A stretch of DNA of 64,000 bases, taken from assembly GCA_030248065.1 (NCBI GenBank), contig JASAMV010003137.1, forward strand, positions 1 through 64,000. The letters run 5' to 3'. Position 1 is the first letter of the stretch; each line of letters starts with the position of its first letter. Below are positions 9,515-22,599 of this stretch, in pieces. Source of the DNA: Rhynchonema sp. JSB1_4 (lineage: Eukaryota > Nematoda > Chromadorea > Monhysterida > Xyalidae). The notes beneath the pieces were generated by a model. That model saw only the letters and a program-made list of their open reading frames with translations, searched no databases and was not told the origin of the DNA. The translations under genes and the position numbers were made by a program.

Positions 9515-10180
9515 CAGGGTTGGGCAAAAAAAAATTTAAAAAAAAAGGTTTTTGAAAAAAAATTTTTTTTAAAAAACAATTTTTTTTAAATTTTTCGGGG
9601 GAACAAAATGTTCTAAAACGTCCAAAAATGGCCTTTTTGGGGGTTATTTTTTGTCATTTTTTCTCAAGGGTCGAAAAATTTTCTTCACAAAATCACCTTT
9701 GGGGCATGTATTTGGTACCTAACATACCCCAAGTGATGTTATTATACCTTCCCGTGATACATGGGACACAGTATGCATGCACCTACATGGTACTTCGATG
9801 TCATGACCCATCAGGTCGGTCATATACGACCGATTCAGCTACCCGACAAGTATTTCTGCAGCTTATATTCTCAATTCTGTGTGGTTTATGAGTGAATCTT
9901 GCTTATTCGGTCACAAACTGTTGTGTCCGATACCACAGAGCAGCAATCATCGGTCCATATCAAGCACAGACTGTTGTATCGCACCGAAATGACGTAAACA
10001 CCCTTCATAAGTGATGATGCGAACCAAGTCACTAAAGTGACTTGTCAATTAAAGTTGCATGTTTTCGCGATTGGCAAATTTGGTAAAATTTCCCCGAATC
10101 TCAGACTTTTTTAAATAAAATTTTTTTTGAAAAAAAATTGAAAAAAAAACTTGTTTAAAAAAACTTTTTTTCCAACCCTG
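9515..10180. mobile_element. Non-autonomous hAT element, family A
   Basis: Ends CAGGGTTGGGCAAAAAAA and TTTTCCAACCCTG, with the 8-bp duplication CTCCCCGC at 9507-9514 and 10181-10188. The internal segment 'CCTTTTTGGGGGTTATTTTT' is shared with the copies at 43818 and 61198. Length is 666 bp and it has no transposase frame. Confidence 0.9.
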
Positions 10181-10407
10181 CTCCCCGCCTCATGTTGAGA
10201 TCCAGACAAAACTGAATATGCACGCCTCAAATGAATATTGCCGAAAGGGTATGAATATGCGTTCAATTATCGCAATTATTGTCAATCTCAACCAGTTCAG
10301 GTGCCTTGAGATGCTACAGGCTCCCAACGGATCCAAACTATGGCACTCCAAACTGTCTTTGGGTTCGGCCCGGTGCCCGAATCCCAATCGGCCCACTACC
10401 CTCTACC

Positions 10408-11255
10408 CAGGGTTGGGTTAAAAAAAAGTAAAAATTTTTTTGTAAAAAAACTTTTTTTAAAAAAAAGTTCGCCACTTTTTAAAAATTAGAAAAGTAAGTA
10501 GAAAAGTACAATGTTTAAAAAAAAGTTTTACAAAAAAATTTAAAAAAAAAAGTTAGCCACTTTTTCGGTTTTTAAAAATTAGAAAAGTAAGTTCACTTTT
10601 TTTATTATTTCACAACTTTTTTTTATTATTTTCCCCCTTTTTGTAGTGAAAATGCATGTTTTTATGCATGTTTCTGCTTGTTTTTCTCAAAAAATCGCCC
10701 GCGACGCTTGTATTTCGCATCTGTACAATGTCATTACAACGTTAGACAGTCCGTGGCTCTACGAAACAACCTGAGCAGCCGTCATTATGTGCGCATTCAG
10801 TTATTCTAGGAAGTCAAATCTGCTTGAAGTCCAAAATTATCGTTCCAACACCGCGGGTTATGCCGCTGTTTTCATGTAACTTTGCTTAAAAAATGTGCCA
10901 ATCATTTACCTTTCCCGTGACATCACTTTCCCTTCACTTTTTATACTACAATCTACAGATGTTGGTACATATGGTGGACAGGCTATCCCCAACGCGCATT
11001 GTCACGTTATCTGGCTCATTGTAAAAAATATAACCTCGCTACTGCCCGTTTGTGAACACAACTGGTCGGTGTGAACTATTCCTATATTCTCAAGTGCAAT
11101 CAAATATACTTACAAAAATTTTCGACAATTTTTCACGTTGAGAACCGAAATTTTTGTGGTCCGGAATAAAAAAAAGTAAATCTTAAAATTTTTTTTTTAA
11201 AATTCAAAAAAGTTAAAAAAGTTCAATAATAAAAAAATTTTTTAATCCAACCCTG
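10408..11255. mobile_element. Non-autonomous hAT element, family C
   Basis: Ends CAGGGTTGGGTTAAAAAAA and TTAATCCAACCCTG, with duplication CCTCTACC at 10400-10407 and 11256-11263. Length is 848 bp. The stretch 10955-11105 recurs outside a hAT context at 45180-45310, so it is a repeat carried inside the element. Confidence 0.9.
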
Positions 11256-11306
11256 CCTCTACCGCAGACAGCATGTCGGTTTGATATCTGATGCACAAGT
11301 CCACAG

Positions 11307-11472
11307 CAGAGTTGGGCAAAAAACGTTTTTTTTTTCAAAAAATCGTTTTTTTTTAAAAACGTTTTTTTAAAAAAAAAAACCCCACCAAACCCCCAAAAAA
11401 ACAAAAAAAAACAAACAAACCCCCCCCCCACAAAAAACAAAACCCGCCCCAAAAAACCCCCCAAAAAACCCC
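11307..11472. mobile_element. hAT family B 5' end fused to a poly(A/C) tract
   Basis: Positions 11307-11375 look like the left end of a family B element (CAGAGTTGGGCAAAAAACG). From 11380 to 11472 the sequence uses almost only A and C, in runs of up to 11 C. The opposite strand therefore has many G-runs. No right end is seen. Confidence 0.5.
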
Positions 11473-11519
11473 TGAAACATCATTTTTTTAATTAACCACT
11501 TTTTTTGAAGCAACCGTGC

Positions 11520-13480
<1,961 letters not shown>

Positions 13481-13759
13481 CCCGAGATCAAGCGCGGTCG
13501 AAGGGTTGCTAACCAGCAGCTTTAACGAGTTGCAGATCGCTAAATCTCCGAGGATGCTTTCGCAAATGTGAACGGAATGCAAAGTAGTTCATCTGCTGAA
13601 CGAAATGCCAAGCATTGTGCGGGCCCAAACCCGGGCCGTGGGCACTTGTAATTGCCTAGCTCAAGATAAAGCTCATATTGAAATAATCTCATTCCGGCTA
13701 CCGTAACAAAAGATAACCACGACATGCTTGAGACGTGTGTCGAGTTGTCAATGAGGGAG

Positions 13760-13766
13760 TATAAAA
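13760..13766 (+). promoter_or_regulatory. TATA box of a candidate small gene
   Basis: TATAAAA lies 77 bp upstream of the ATG at 13837, leaving room for a start site about 30 bp on and a leader of about 45 bp. Confidence 0.35.
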
Positions 13767-13836
13767 CACCACGCAGCGTCTGATTTTTTGTTCATTCTTC
13801 AATCGATTTGAAAAAGATTTTCATAGCAATTTCAAC

Positions 13837-14044
13837 ATGATGCTCCTTTTTGCTCTAATGGTCATCCCATACGGCCTGCTGATCTTCGTTGGCTGCGCGA
13901 AGGTGCTGCTAATTTTTACTGTTTGACAAATTTCATAGAATTTATCATACTGCATTTTATTATTGGTTTCAGAAGCGCAAAACGTGTGGGTGCGGCATGG
14001 AAAGACGAAGAGAGGTTAAATATTTTGAGCTAGATCACAATTGA
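13837..14044 (+). CDS. Candidate two-exon gene for a 45-aa secreted Cys-rich peptide
   Basis: Exon 1 is 13837-13902 and exon 2 is 13973-14044; the 70-bp intron starts GT and ends in TTGGTTTCAG, and both junctions are phase 0. The product begins with a strongly hydrophobic stretch (MMLLFALMVIPYGLLIFVGC) typical of a signal peptide. A short basic, Cys-bearing tail follows (KKRKTCGCGMERRREVKYF). The two C-x-C cysteines plus the one near the signal cleavage site could pair. The upstream TATA box supports a gene. With only 45 codons chance cannot be excluded. Secretion and any peptide-ligand role are inference; a membrane micropeptide is an alternative. Confidence 0.35.
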
Positions 14045-15037
14045 ACATGCCCTTAATTTTTTAAGGTCAAAATTGAGGTAGACTCTGGTTATTGAGCACT
14101 GTTGCTGTTCATGGTTTCAGTTGGGGTCATCTTCGTTTGTTCGTTCATGTTGCGAAGCTTCAACGTTCCTTACTCTGGTTCATTTTTTCACAAACCAGAG
14201 CGTTTTTTTTTTAAATTTTCGAAGCAAATTGGATATAGGCCCTATAATATTTTGGAAATTTGTTTGAAATAGGTTCTAGAATGAGAGCGTGCCTCATAAT
14301 TTTTCTCAAACGAGTTGACATAGGCCCTATAATTAGAGCAATATGCCCTATAATCAAAGCATACCCCAAAATTAGGGGTAATGCGGCACTTCCAATCCCG
14401 AACACGGGCCCAAATCTGCGATCGTGTTCTAGTTTTCATGCTACTGTGTTTTCTTTTGTGATGCAAAATTCGTCAGCCAACGCGATAAAGGGTTTATCAC
14501 TCATTTGGTAACGGATGGACATCCGTTGATTTTAAATTATGCCAATGATAAGTGCCTATGACATTCACAAGCGCTTTTATGAAGGCATGCCTCTGGTAAT
14601 CTCTCAGAACAGAGGTATGATACGAGTATACGCAGTGTACCTTTGTTTGGATGTCGTGGGCCACGTTTTTTTTCGGTCAAATACCGTACCATAATCTAAC
14701 GAAGCCAAACAAAATAATAGTTCCGTTCTGAAAATCGTTTGTTTTCATCACAAATCAAATCACAAGGCGTGGATCCACGTGATAAACGTCCTGCCACAAC
14801 ACTACTGGTGTGAGCTCTCATGGTTTATTATTTCATTGTTCGACACTTTCGGCATCCTATTCTCTGCACAAATATTTTGTTTTTGACACGTTTTGAGTGG
14901 CAGAACTTTGCTAAATTTAATTACACAGCTCTTCAAAATTTGTCCAAAACAGGCTTAATTAATCCCAATCCCGATCCCGAGTGCTCTCTCAAGTTCGGTC
15001 CCTTACCAAAAACTTCGTTACCCAAGGGTCGCATACC
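14045..15037. other. No gene recognised
   Basis: About 1 kb with repeated phrases such as CCTATAAT and imperfect copies of 'TAGGCCCTATAAT' near 14233-14350. I see no coding signal or complete transposon. Confidence 0.4.
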
Positions 15038-15193
15038 CAGGGTTGGAATAAAAATTTTTTATCTTCGAAGTTGCTGAAATCATGTCAGTTAGGTGTTTTG
15101 AGGAACACAATGAGAACTTTTCCACTGACTGCATGTTTACGTCGATCACCTGTGATCTAATCCCTTTGGTCATGACTTTGAGAACCTCGAAGG

Positions 15194-15891
15194 CAGTGGT
15201 TAATAAAAATTTTTTTTATTCAAACCCCATTTTTTTTTTAATTTACAAATTTTTTTTTTATTCCAGCCAAAAACTGCCAGAAACGAAAAAAAATGAGCGC
15301 TAAAGCAAAAAATAGTGGCATTTTTCTTCCATAACGTGTGGTAAGTGCATATAAAGCACTCACGACACGAAAACAATACTAAACAATGGTCAATGAGTAC
15401 CAACAGTAGTCAGGTACACACCCGTACACTTCCCCCACGTGGTGTGGGTGCCTTGGTGTGGCTTTGCGACACTCAAGACGGTAAATTTGGGTGAAACTAT
15501 TGCCTCTTGGTACACGACCAATGCAAACATGTAACAAACAGTGTAAATATAGAGAGAATATCACACCGAATCACTGCTTTCGGGTCTGTTGCATGGATAA
15601 ATGCATGCCCACCCAGTCACATGTACATGTGTAATCATATGAGAGGCCATGTGAGTGTGTGCACTATGTCTAGATGCCACAAAACAACGATTATGGCACC
15701 CAATACACCCATGGTAGGGTCGGGTGATGTTAACAGTAGCAATTTTTATGCAAAAAATAGCACTTTTAGAGCCAAAGAAAAGAGAAATTTTCGAATTTTG
15801 AAATAATAAAAAAAATTTTTTTTAACTTTTGGAACGAATTTTTTTAAAAAAAATTTTTTTAATAAAAAAAATTTTTTTAAAAAAACCACAG
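15194..15891. mobile_element. hAT element, family D, nested in the family C copy
   Basis: Ends CAGTGGTTAATAAAAA and TTTAAAAAAACCACAG, with duplication CTCGAAGG at 15186-15193 and 15892-15899. Length is 698 bp. It shows the empty site (GTGTGTACCTG in complement, near 15413) of the mariner-type insertion found in the copy at 38946. Confidence 0.9.
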
Positions 15892-15987
15892 CTCGAAGGT
15901 AACTCTGTGGGTATACTGTATGACAAAGGGAAGGCCAACCTTCTGTTTGTGAACTTGGGGATAAATTTGAAGAGAGATAGAGACTTA

Positions 15988-16125
15988 AGGTCTAACTATA
16001 CTTCGTTCTCTCAGAGAACAAAGAACAAATTCTCGCGCGCTGATTGGCTGTTGAACATACGTGGACCAATCAGCGCGCGAGAATTTGTTCTTTGTTCTCT
16101 GAGAGAACGAAGTATAGTTAGGCCT
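15988..16125. mobile_element. 138-bp Harbinger-type palindromic MITE
   Basis: Near-perfect hairpin. Left arm AGGTCTAACTATACTTCG, right arm its complement ending GGCCT, flanked by TTA on both sides (15985-15987, 16126-16128). The same ends bound the 1.2-kb element at 46278-47504. Confidence 0.88.
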
Positions 16126-16598
16126 TTACACCATACTCATTTTGTGTCACAAAGCAACGAGCGACTAAGCCACGACCCGTGCAAACAGGCGAGCAACGTG
16201 GAGTCTGTCGATAGCTTACGACACGCTCAATAACTGTACAGTATACGGTAATTCGTGTCCTATATTGTACTGTACATGCAGCGGTTGTTGGGATGTCTGG
16301 GAACTGTAGTCCATCACAACACCATTTCAAACTGAAATATAAGCGCCGCAGGCAATTTTTTGAGGATCATGAGTAATAGAACACATAAAAATATGCCTTT
16401 TCACCTTAAAAAAGTTAGAAAATAACGAAAAAAGTGGAAAAAATAAAAAGGTGGACTTACTTTTTAAAATTTTAAAATAAAATTGCGGCCAACTTTTTAA
16501 AAAAAATTTTTACAAGCAAATTTTTACTTTTTTTTAATCCAACCCTGGGCATACCCAATGGTCGGAGAGCGAGATCATTTCGTAGTGCATTACCACTG

Positions 16599-17007
16599 AT
16601 GTTTGAAAACCCTAAAATCAACGTCCGCTCCTGTTACAGGCGTCTCGCCCACAAGCAGCTCCCACCTCACTTGAACCACCACAGTGCAAAAATAGTCAGG
16701 AGGTTGGCAATCACTCGGTTGTACGGGCAATTGAGCAAAGCACGTTTGGGCAAGACCAATTTCAGCAAGAAAAAAAGGGCAGAGCCAAAAATGCAGATGT
16801 TTATTTTGTCTCAATGGCTTTGTAGGCTGATTTTGGTTTCTTTTGGCCCCTGCTCTTTTTCCACTTGCGCAAAGTGGTCTTGCTCAAATGTGCTTTGCTC
16901 AATTGCCCGTCCATCATCACTCGATCTAGCCTCTCATCTCGAAGTGTGTCATTGTGCCTTTTTGCTTCAAGCTTGGTGCAGGTATCAAGCAAAGGCTCTA
17001 TGAACAC
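16599..17007. repeat. Inverted duplicate of a basic-protein-coding fragment
   Basis: A plus-strand frame ending near 16800 carries GQLSKARLGKTNFSKKKRA. A minus-strand frame (17007-16801) carries GQLSKAHLSKTTLRKWKKS. The two converge on about 16815 and are diverged inverted copies of one coding segment. Family not recognised. Whether either is expressed cannot be seen. Confidence 0.4.
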
Positions 17008-17433
17008 ACGTCAGGTGCAGCTGCAAAACATAACACAACTAACCCGCTCCTAAAACCATCCCTTTGGTTGGATTGTTATTGAAACAAGTTATAACCAAAA
17101 TGGAACGAACCACAATTTCAAACGGACACCAACCAACATGCTTCAATATTTATTCTGCTCAAATTTTGTAATTACCAGTCCCTTTTTAATTATTTAAAGG
17201 GCGCCGGCAACAGCGGAAATGACAGTGCTGTCAAAACGGCACCAAAGACTTCACGACTATTCACAGTTGAAACGACAGGAGAAGTGACGCCCGGGGTCGT
17301 TTTTTGCTTTGAGTTTGATGGCCAAAGCCGGTTTCGTTTCGTTGTCTTGGGGTCAAGAGTGCATATTTCATGGGCACTTCATTTACAAGCAATCTGGACG
17401 CTCAACTTAGATTGTTACTTTCAGGAAAGCGAA

Positions 17434-17900
17434 TCATGGACGGCTACAGGAGCAGGTGAAGTTGAGGATGAAGTGTTCAGGTGTGAACAATGTGGCCGTG
17501 AATTGGTGTGCTACCACTGTACCCAACCCAGCGAAACACGGGCAATGATTCAAAAAGGCGGGCGACAGTACGGAGCCACATTCTCGGCAGTATGTACAGT
17601 AAATTTTGTCAATTTTGTCACTGGAAAATCAAACGGTTGACTTATATGATGCATCTTCACTGTGAGGCGCTCGGTGATTGCATGGCGCCATCAAAATTTG
17701 AGTTCTCGAAACTCCAACACCACCAGACACATTATACTTGCAATCCGATTGCGCAATTCGCTTTCCGCCTGCGCCAATTCCCTCGGAAGCGCGGAACGTT
17801 CTGCTTCTAGATATTCAATAACTGGTTTGTCATTACATTCTACCTTGAATGAACAATTGGGTTGGTGTTGTGAGCTTCGATAACACATGCGTGCTGGCAC
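17434..17900 (-). CDS. Exon pair: coiled coil followed by a Cys-rich zinc-binding-like segment
   Basis: Exon 17900-17731 (5' limit uncertain), a 110-bp intron (GTGTCTGG...TGATTTTCCAG), then exon 17620-17434 ending in a stop; the phases agree. The first encodes a heptad-like acidic helix (YLEAERSALPRELAQAESEL). The second encodes YCTYCRECGSVLSPAFLNHC followed by PC, with C-x2-C-x2-C and H-C-x-C patterns like a degenerate RING or zinc ribbon. Another frame just upstream (to 18030) also looks coding (CVRRLQDGYIVSIRCVNFSN) but joins only with a one-base shift. The gene may therefore be damaged or the splice model incomplete. It could be a RING-type ligase fragment, but that is a guess from pattern. 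Confidence 0.35.
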
Positions 17901-18051
17901 TCATTCATTTTCGGGAGCGCATTTGAAAAATTGACGCACCGTATGCTTACAATGTACCCATCTTGCAGCCGCCGAACACACGTGGTGCTGGCGATATCTG
18001 GAGTGTGCGAATGAAGCGAGATTAAGGAAGACCATATACACGACATACATA

Positions 18052-18658
18052 GGGTGGCATTTTCGAAACGGTGTAAAGGTCAGTTGGGTGTAAAGGTAGG
18101 TGGAAAGCTCTTGTGTGAGAAAGTTCAGTGTAAGCTCGGCGTAAGCTTGAATCATTGCACGCTGAGCAAGCAGCAGACGCGCATATATAAACGAAAGGTC
18201 AACTTTTACGGTTTGTTGTGCAAGCGTAAAGCGTTTGTTTGCAATCTGGTTCATTGAAGCGGGTTGCACAAACTTTTTAAAGGAATATTTGTAAGTCACC
18301 TATCATTTCGCCGCAAGGCTGTTGAGAAATTGGACTTTTTAAATTGACGGCGGTGCCAAAAATTTTGACCTCACTAACTGATGATCGCAGCACGAAATCA
18401 AAACGGCTCCATGAAATGTTACAAAAATCATATATATCATTTAGAAACGCTTGTGCAACCCGCTTCAATGAACCAGATTGCAAACAAACGCTTTACGCTT
18501 GCACAACAAACCGTAATAGTTGACCTTTCGTTTATAAACGGGCGTCTTGTGCTTGCTCAGCGTGCAATGTTTCAAGCTTACACTGAACTTTCTCACACCG
18601 AGCTTTCCACCGACCTTTACACCCAACTGACCTTTACACCTTTTCGAAAATATCACCC
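18052..18658. mobile_element. Long-inverted-repeat MITE, family L, copy 1
   Basis: Arms of about 210 bp (GGGTGGCATTTTCGAAACGG ... TTTTCGAAAATATCACCC), length 607 bp, flanked by ATA on both sides. The second copy at 47860-48449 is flanked by TTC. The variable 3-bp duplication leaves the superfamily open. Confidence 0.8.
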
Positions 18659-18864
18659 ATACAGACCAAAGACATAACTTGCAACGATGATCATCAATTT
18701 CGTTTCAAACGTTTTTGCGCAAACAGAAAGTACCGTAGTCCTTGAAAAGTCTTTTTTCAACACGAGACTGAATTATCATGCACAAACGATATAATACAGG
18801 GTTACTTGGGATCTGTGACCTCACGTTTGGCATTGCTCTAGTCTTTCTTTCGACTTCTCCATTG

Positions 18865-19110
18865 GCTTTCGAACCGATAATGACCTCGTGCACCGCCACC
18901 TCAATGGAACTTGGCACGGTAAACTGCGCTTGGTTCAAAACGCTCACTGCCAAATAATTTTTTCTCTTGTCAGCTCCGTGTCAAAGACCGGAGAGCTGAA
19001 AGGTAAAAAATTAAGGCCTATCTCCTCAACTTGAAGTTAAAACATCGACCTGTTTCGCGTGTTCTACGCGCCAAGTTTCATTGAGACTGATTAAGGTCAC
19101 ATGTATAGTG
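18865..19110. repeat. Dispersed repeat R2, copy 1
   Basis: The segment around CAATGGAACTTGGCACGGTA through TCATTGAGACTGATTAAGGT recurs at 37110-37300 and, inverted, at 61965-62135. No terminal repeats are seen, and it could be a SINE-like or satellite-derived unit. Confidence 0.6.
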
Positions 19111-19429
19111 CTTATGGCGGGGACCTTTTAGGCTGTGCACCAAAACCTGACGACCTTGGGTGAGCAGTGATGTTTCTGGCGAGCATCAAAACAGGACGTA
19201 TTTGTTGTTCGGGTCGCTTGGCCATCTGGTGGCCATGACCAGGAGCACCGCCCGTCTCCCTCTGTGATAGCAGGTCGAAACCTTGAACCAAAAACATGCT
19301 GCCCAACTCAGTAGTTGATCAGAATTGTGCGTGATAATACAATTTCGGGGTGAAGAAAGAATAAGAAAATGACACATTGTACCCATCAATCAATTACTCT
19401 TTTGCTGTTTTGTCCGTCTCAGCCCGGAC

Positions 19430-19630
19430 CTAGTTTGTTTCTTTTCGCCTCCGCTTGAAAGGACCTGGCTGGGATGGAAATTGATTCTGATCAGTGACAA
19501 TGAACTTCGGGTGACCAAATAAGTGAAAAAAGATGCCATATTTTGATGAAACCATGCGATGTGCAAGAATACGCACTGGTGTGTATATGTAATAAATATA
19601 TGATAAGTAAATCTGATTGGTTGATGTCAT
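19430..19630 (-). CDS. Possible 3' terminal exon of an unknown gene
   Basis: The minus-strand frame ends in a Phe/His-rich then basic tail (FFHLFGHPKFIVTDQNQF ... PFKRRRKETN) and a stop at 19430. No splice acceptor can be fixed and no family is recognised, so it is only weakly supported. Confidence 0.2.
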   Translation of the reverse strand: MTSTNQIYLSYIYYIYTPVRILAHRMVSSKYGIFFHLFGHPKFIVTDQNQFPSQPGPFKRRRKETN

Positions 19631-19644
19631 TAGACAATCAGTAT

Positions 19645-19918
19645 CAGGGTTGAAAAAAATTTTAATTCACGAGCTTTTTTAAATTTTTTTATGATGAAAC
19701 GTTTTTTATTAGAAAAAAATGTTGCAAACGAAGTTTCAGGATAAATGAAATCGATACAACATATTTTTCAAAAATTGGAAAATTTTCGCCTGAGACTCAA
19801 CTTGTATGGTGACACCCGGTAGTATTGTGCAGATTCTATGGTCTCCGACCAGTCCGAGGTTGATGTTGACTAAAGATGTTACTCTAATGCATTGTAGCAT
19901 GCCGTACAACGTATTCTA
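19645..19918. mobile_element. hAT family E, 5' fragment
   Basis: Begins CAGGGTTGAAAAAAATTTTA and follows the left 270 bp of the element at 43465 (including GACACCCGGTAGTATTGTGC) before the match stops. The right end is missing. Confidence 0.75.
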
Positions 19919-19967
19919 GGGACACTGTTTTCAATCATAGCAGATTCACGCCAACCAGTTGGGCCAT

Positions 19968-20475
19968 CAACACAACAAAGCTTGTCAGCTGAAACATTGC
20001 TGTGTTGTCGCTGTGTGTTGTCGTTGTGTATGCGCTGTGGAATGGCTGCCTTGCATGTTGTGGTAAACATTGTGTGAGCTGTGTAGGGTTTTAAAAACTG
20101 GGAAGCACAAACAAAAAACTTGATAATTAGAGGATGTTTATTTGTAATTGACAATTTATTATTCACCACAGATGCTTAAAATTATATGAGTGGAAAGTCC
20201 TGACAAAAAATGGCCAGGTTTCTGAAACCTTTTGTTTTTTTATTCAACAATGCGGACGTTTCAATAGCTATTGTGCATTGCGGTTTCCGGCACACTGTTG
20301 GAGGTTGCTGTCACTCTAGTGTCAAACTTTGAAACAGCCTATTCGTGTCACAGCAGCGTTTCAAATTTTTTCGGTTTTTTCACCAGGGGCAAATTTCAAC
20401 GTGGCCGTGAAACATCAGGAAGCAACCACTCTGCTCGCCAGATTAGGGTCGAGTAACACGATGTCCAAACTTTGC
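19968..20475. repeat. Dispersed repeat R1, copy C (empty-site copy)
   Basis: Matches 12270-13460 but lacks both the long GT array and the hAT element, so it shows the ancestral state of both. Confidence 0.85.
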
Positions 20476-20487
20476 TTTTATATACTA

Positions 20488-20550
20488 TTGGTCGCACAAT
20501 GACCATATAAGAATTCATCAAATCAATTCTGATTTTCAGGTTCAGTCACT
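20488..20550. mobile_element. Mariner-type MITE, family M, single end
   Basis: TTGGTCGCACAATGACCATA preceded by TA. It matches the right end of the element at 39389-39662 and is cut off at about 20550. Confidence 0.7.
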
Positions 20551-20941
20551 CTTTAAGGGGGCCTTTCGCATTTCAAACCGCCTTCAAACTTTGCACGCAT
20601 TTGAGTATTGTTCAGGGCGTTATTAAACTCTCACGCACCAAGAACCCAATCTGCAGCATGCGACCAGGAGAAGAACTTTAAGAAGAACATCCGGGAACAA
20701 AGTGTGCCGTGGACCGGCCCAATTTATACCTGCTCGTTCAGGCAAACTGCTTGATCAAAAAGGTGTCAAGGCGAATGAATGTTTCGCATGAAACGTGCAA
20801 CACCACTAACTATGGAATTTCGCTTTTCTTTATATTTCGAATTTCAACGAATTGTTCCAGCGCGACAAGCAGACCTTGAAACATTTAGCAGCCACGCATG
20901 AACAATTCGTTGCAATTCGAAATAAAAAGAAAAGCGAAATG
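20551..20941. repeat. Dispersed repeat R3 with a terminal palindrome
   Basis: Positions 20551-20880 are the inverse of 23950-24295 inside the Harbinger-type element (CGCCTTCAAACTTTGCACGC, GGTGTCAAGGCGAATGAATG). At 20817-20941 an inverted pair (ATTTCGCTTTTCTTTATATT and its complement) closes the unit. Confidence 0.65.
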
Positions 20942-21130
20942 GCCTTGCACAACACGGGAAGACCCGACCGGCGTGACTGGCGACGGGGAGCGGCTGCCTA
21001 AGCTGGAAACACGGTTTGACACACAAAATACGACAAACACAACGACAACACACAGCGAGGAGGCCCCACCGAGTGACGCACGGTCCACTCCGGGGTTGCG
21101 ATTCACGCTCCTTCTCTCCGCAGATCGATC
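20942..21130. repeat. Dispersed repeat R4, copy 1
   Basis: CGTGACTGGCGACGGGGAGC through CACGGTCCACTCCGGGGTTG recurs at 26515-26670, and both copies are preceded by CCT-GCACAACACGGG. Function unknown. Confidence 0.65.
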
Positions 21131-21377
21131 CCACTTGACGATTCTCCATATCACTTTTATCAAATTCGGTTAGGGCAGTCTCACAGAGCTGTAAACACAC
21201 ACGGAAAAACACAAAAGGAACACCTAAAAATCACGAGGGAATCCCTTTCTTTCATTTCCTCAGCCAGGGGAGGACTTTGTCGAAGCCGACCACATCTCCC
21301 ACGGACCAAGTTTGGCGAGCCCCTGCGAAGCCGGCGACGAAAAAGAGATGTAGACACGGCGAAATCGTTCATCTAAG

Positions 21378-21792
21378 ATGACGCATAAAGTTCGGTTCCA
21401 ACATCAACAACATCATATTTACGATACGGAAGACGATTACGGTTGTAGAGTAGACTGGCGGTCGACCAACATTGAAGGTGACACGATAGTAGAAGCCACT
21501 GTTCGATTGTTCGTTACGTTGAAGAATGAAGTAGGGGAATGAATGACGGTTGACATGGCACAAGGGAAGGAGGACTGGGCTGCCACTTAAGGCGGGCTTA
21601 CTAGGCGCAAGGCGTGCCACCCTTCCTCAGTTCATAACGATGCCATCTGTTCAGTTCGGGAATTACGTTGAATTAATTGATCTTGAAGGATTACACGCGA
21701 AGAAGCCATCACATGAAGCACCATATCCACATGATGCACGGACTCGAATACGGCAGTTTAGTCATCGCGACATGGGAGATGTGGGGCTGTGA
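21378..21792 (+). pseudogene. Two adjacent coding-like fragments of an unknown gene
   Basis: A 54-codon frame at 21378-21542 (contains CRVDWRSTNIEGDTIVEATV) and a frame ending at 21792 (ATG 21640; NYVELIDLEGLHAKKPSHEA) lie in different phases 97 bp apart. Upstream, CTTTCATTTCCTCAG at about 21250 could be an acceptor for a further segment (EDFVEADHISHGPSLASPCE). Composition is protein-like but I do not recognise the family. They may be exons of one gene or the eroded tail of a retroelement. Confidence 0.3.
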
Positions 21793-21794
21793 TG

Positions 21795-21858
21795 CGTTGA
21801 GCTACCGATGACTACTTACCGATACCTACCGTTGACTACCGATGTCTACCGTTGAATT
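21795..21858 (+). repeat. Short CTACCGATG minisatellite
   Basis: Five imperfect units of CTACCGATGACTA / CTACCGTTGA in a row. Confidence 0.7.
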
Positions 21859-22599
21859 TGACTTCTAACTTTAACACAAAACAAAATGTAAGGACTGAAC
21901 GAAACTACGGCAGCAAGAAAAACGAACAAAGCACACACAGAACAAACTAACGGTAAACGACAAGCACAAACTAACAGTACACAAACTACAACACACGACA
22001 AACGGCAACACGATAAACAAATGCTAAGGGCGCGGCCATGCAAACGCGGGCGCGGGTCGCGGGTCAGAAAAATATTCTATGTTTTAGACCCGCTCCGCGT
22101 TTGCATGGCCGCACTTGCGGGCGCGGGTCGCGGTCCAGAAAAATATTCTATGCCCCAGACCCGCGTCCGCGTTTGCATGGCCGCACTGGCGGGCGCGGGT
22201 CGCGGGTCAGAAAAATATCTATGTCCCAGACCCGCGTCCGCGTTTGCATGGCCGCACTTGCGGGCGCGGGTCGCGGGTCACTCGAAACATTTCTTTGGCT
22301 GGGCTTGTAGCGCGCGAAAACTGTAGTGTTTTAAAGCAGACGAACTATTCTTAGTCCAGTCGCCAGGAAATCAATTGTTTGTTTTTTATATTGTAACAAA
22401 AACTCGTGAAGCGCACCTACTTTTTGTTTAATTGATTTTGTTTGAATGCAACAAGCAGTTATGAAGTAAGTGGTTGTGTGAATTAATTTGACTGCATTTG
22501 GGTGGCACGGCCTGGTCGTGCACGTGCACTAGAACAAGAATGTATAGCACGCAGAAGTGAACCAATCAGCGTCGTAGAGCCTACGTCGCATACATGCAC

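Larger units (their letters stand above)
15038..16547. mobile_element. hAT element, family C, with two nested insertions
   Basis: Ends CAGGGTTGGAATAAAAA and TTTTTTAATCCAACCCTG. Target duplication is CGCATACC/GGCATACC (one mismatch). The outer sequence matches 6956-7745 in reverse (for example the CATAT-CCCACAGAGTTACCTTC stretch). It is broken by a family D element and a Harbinger-type palindrome. Confidence 0.85.

Noticed and set aside
11380..11472. Ciliate-like telomeric G4T4 repeat on the minus strand
   Set aside because: Run lengths are irregular and mixed, internal to the contig and fused to a hAT end.
18705..18953. 82-aa minus-strand frame with a plausible sequence
   Set aside because: It overlaps dispersed repeat R2, whose other copies have the frame broken.
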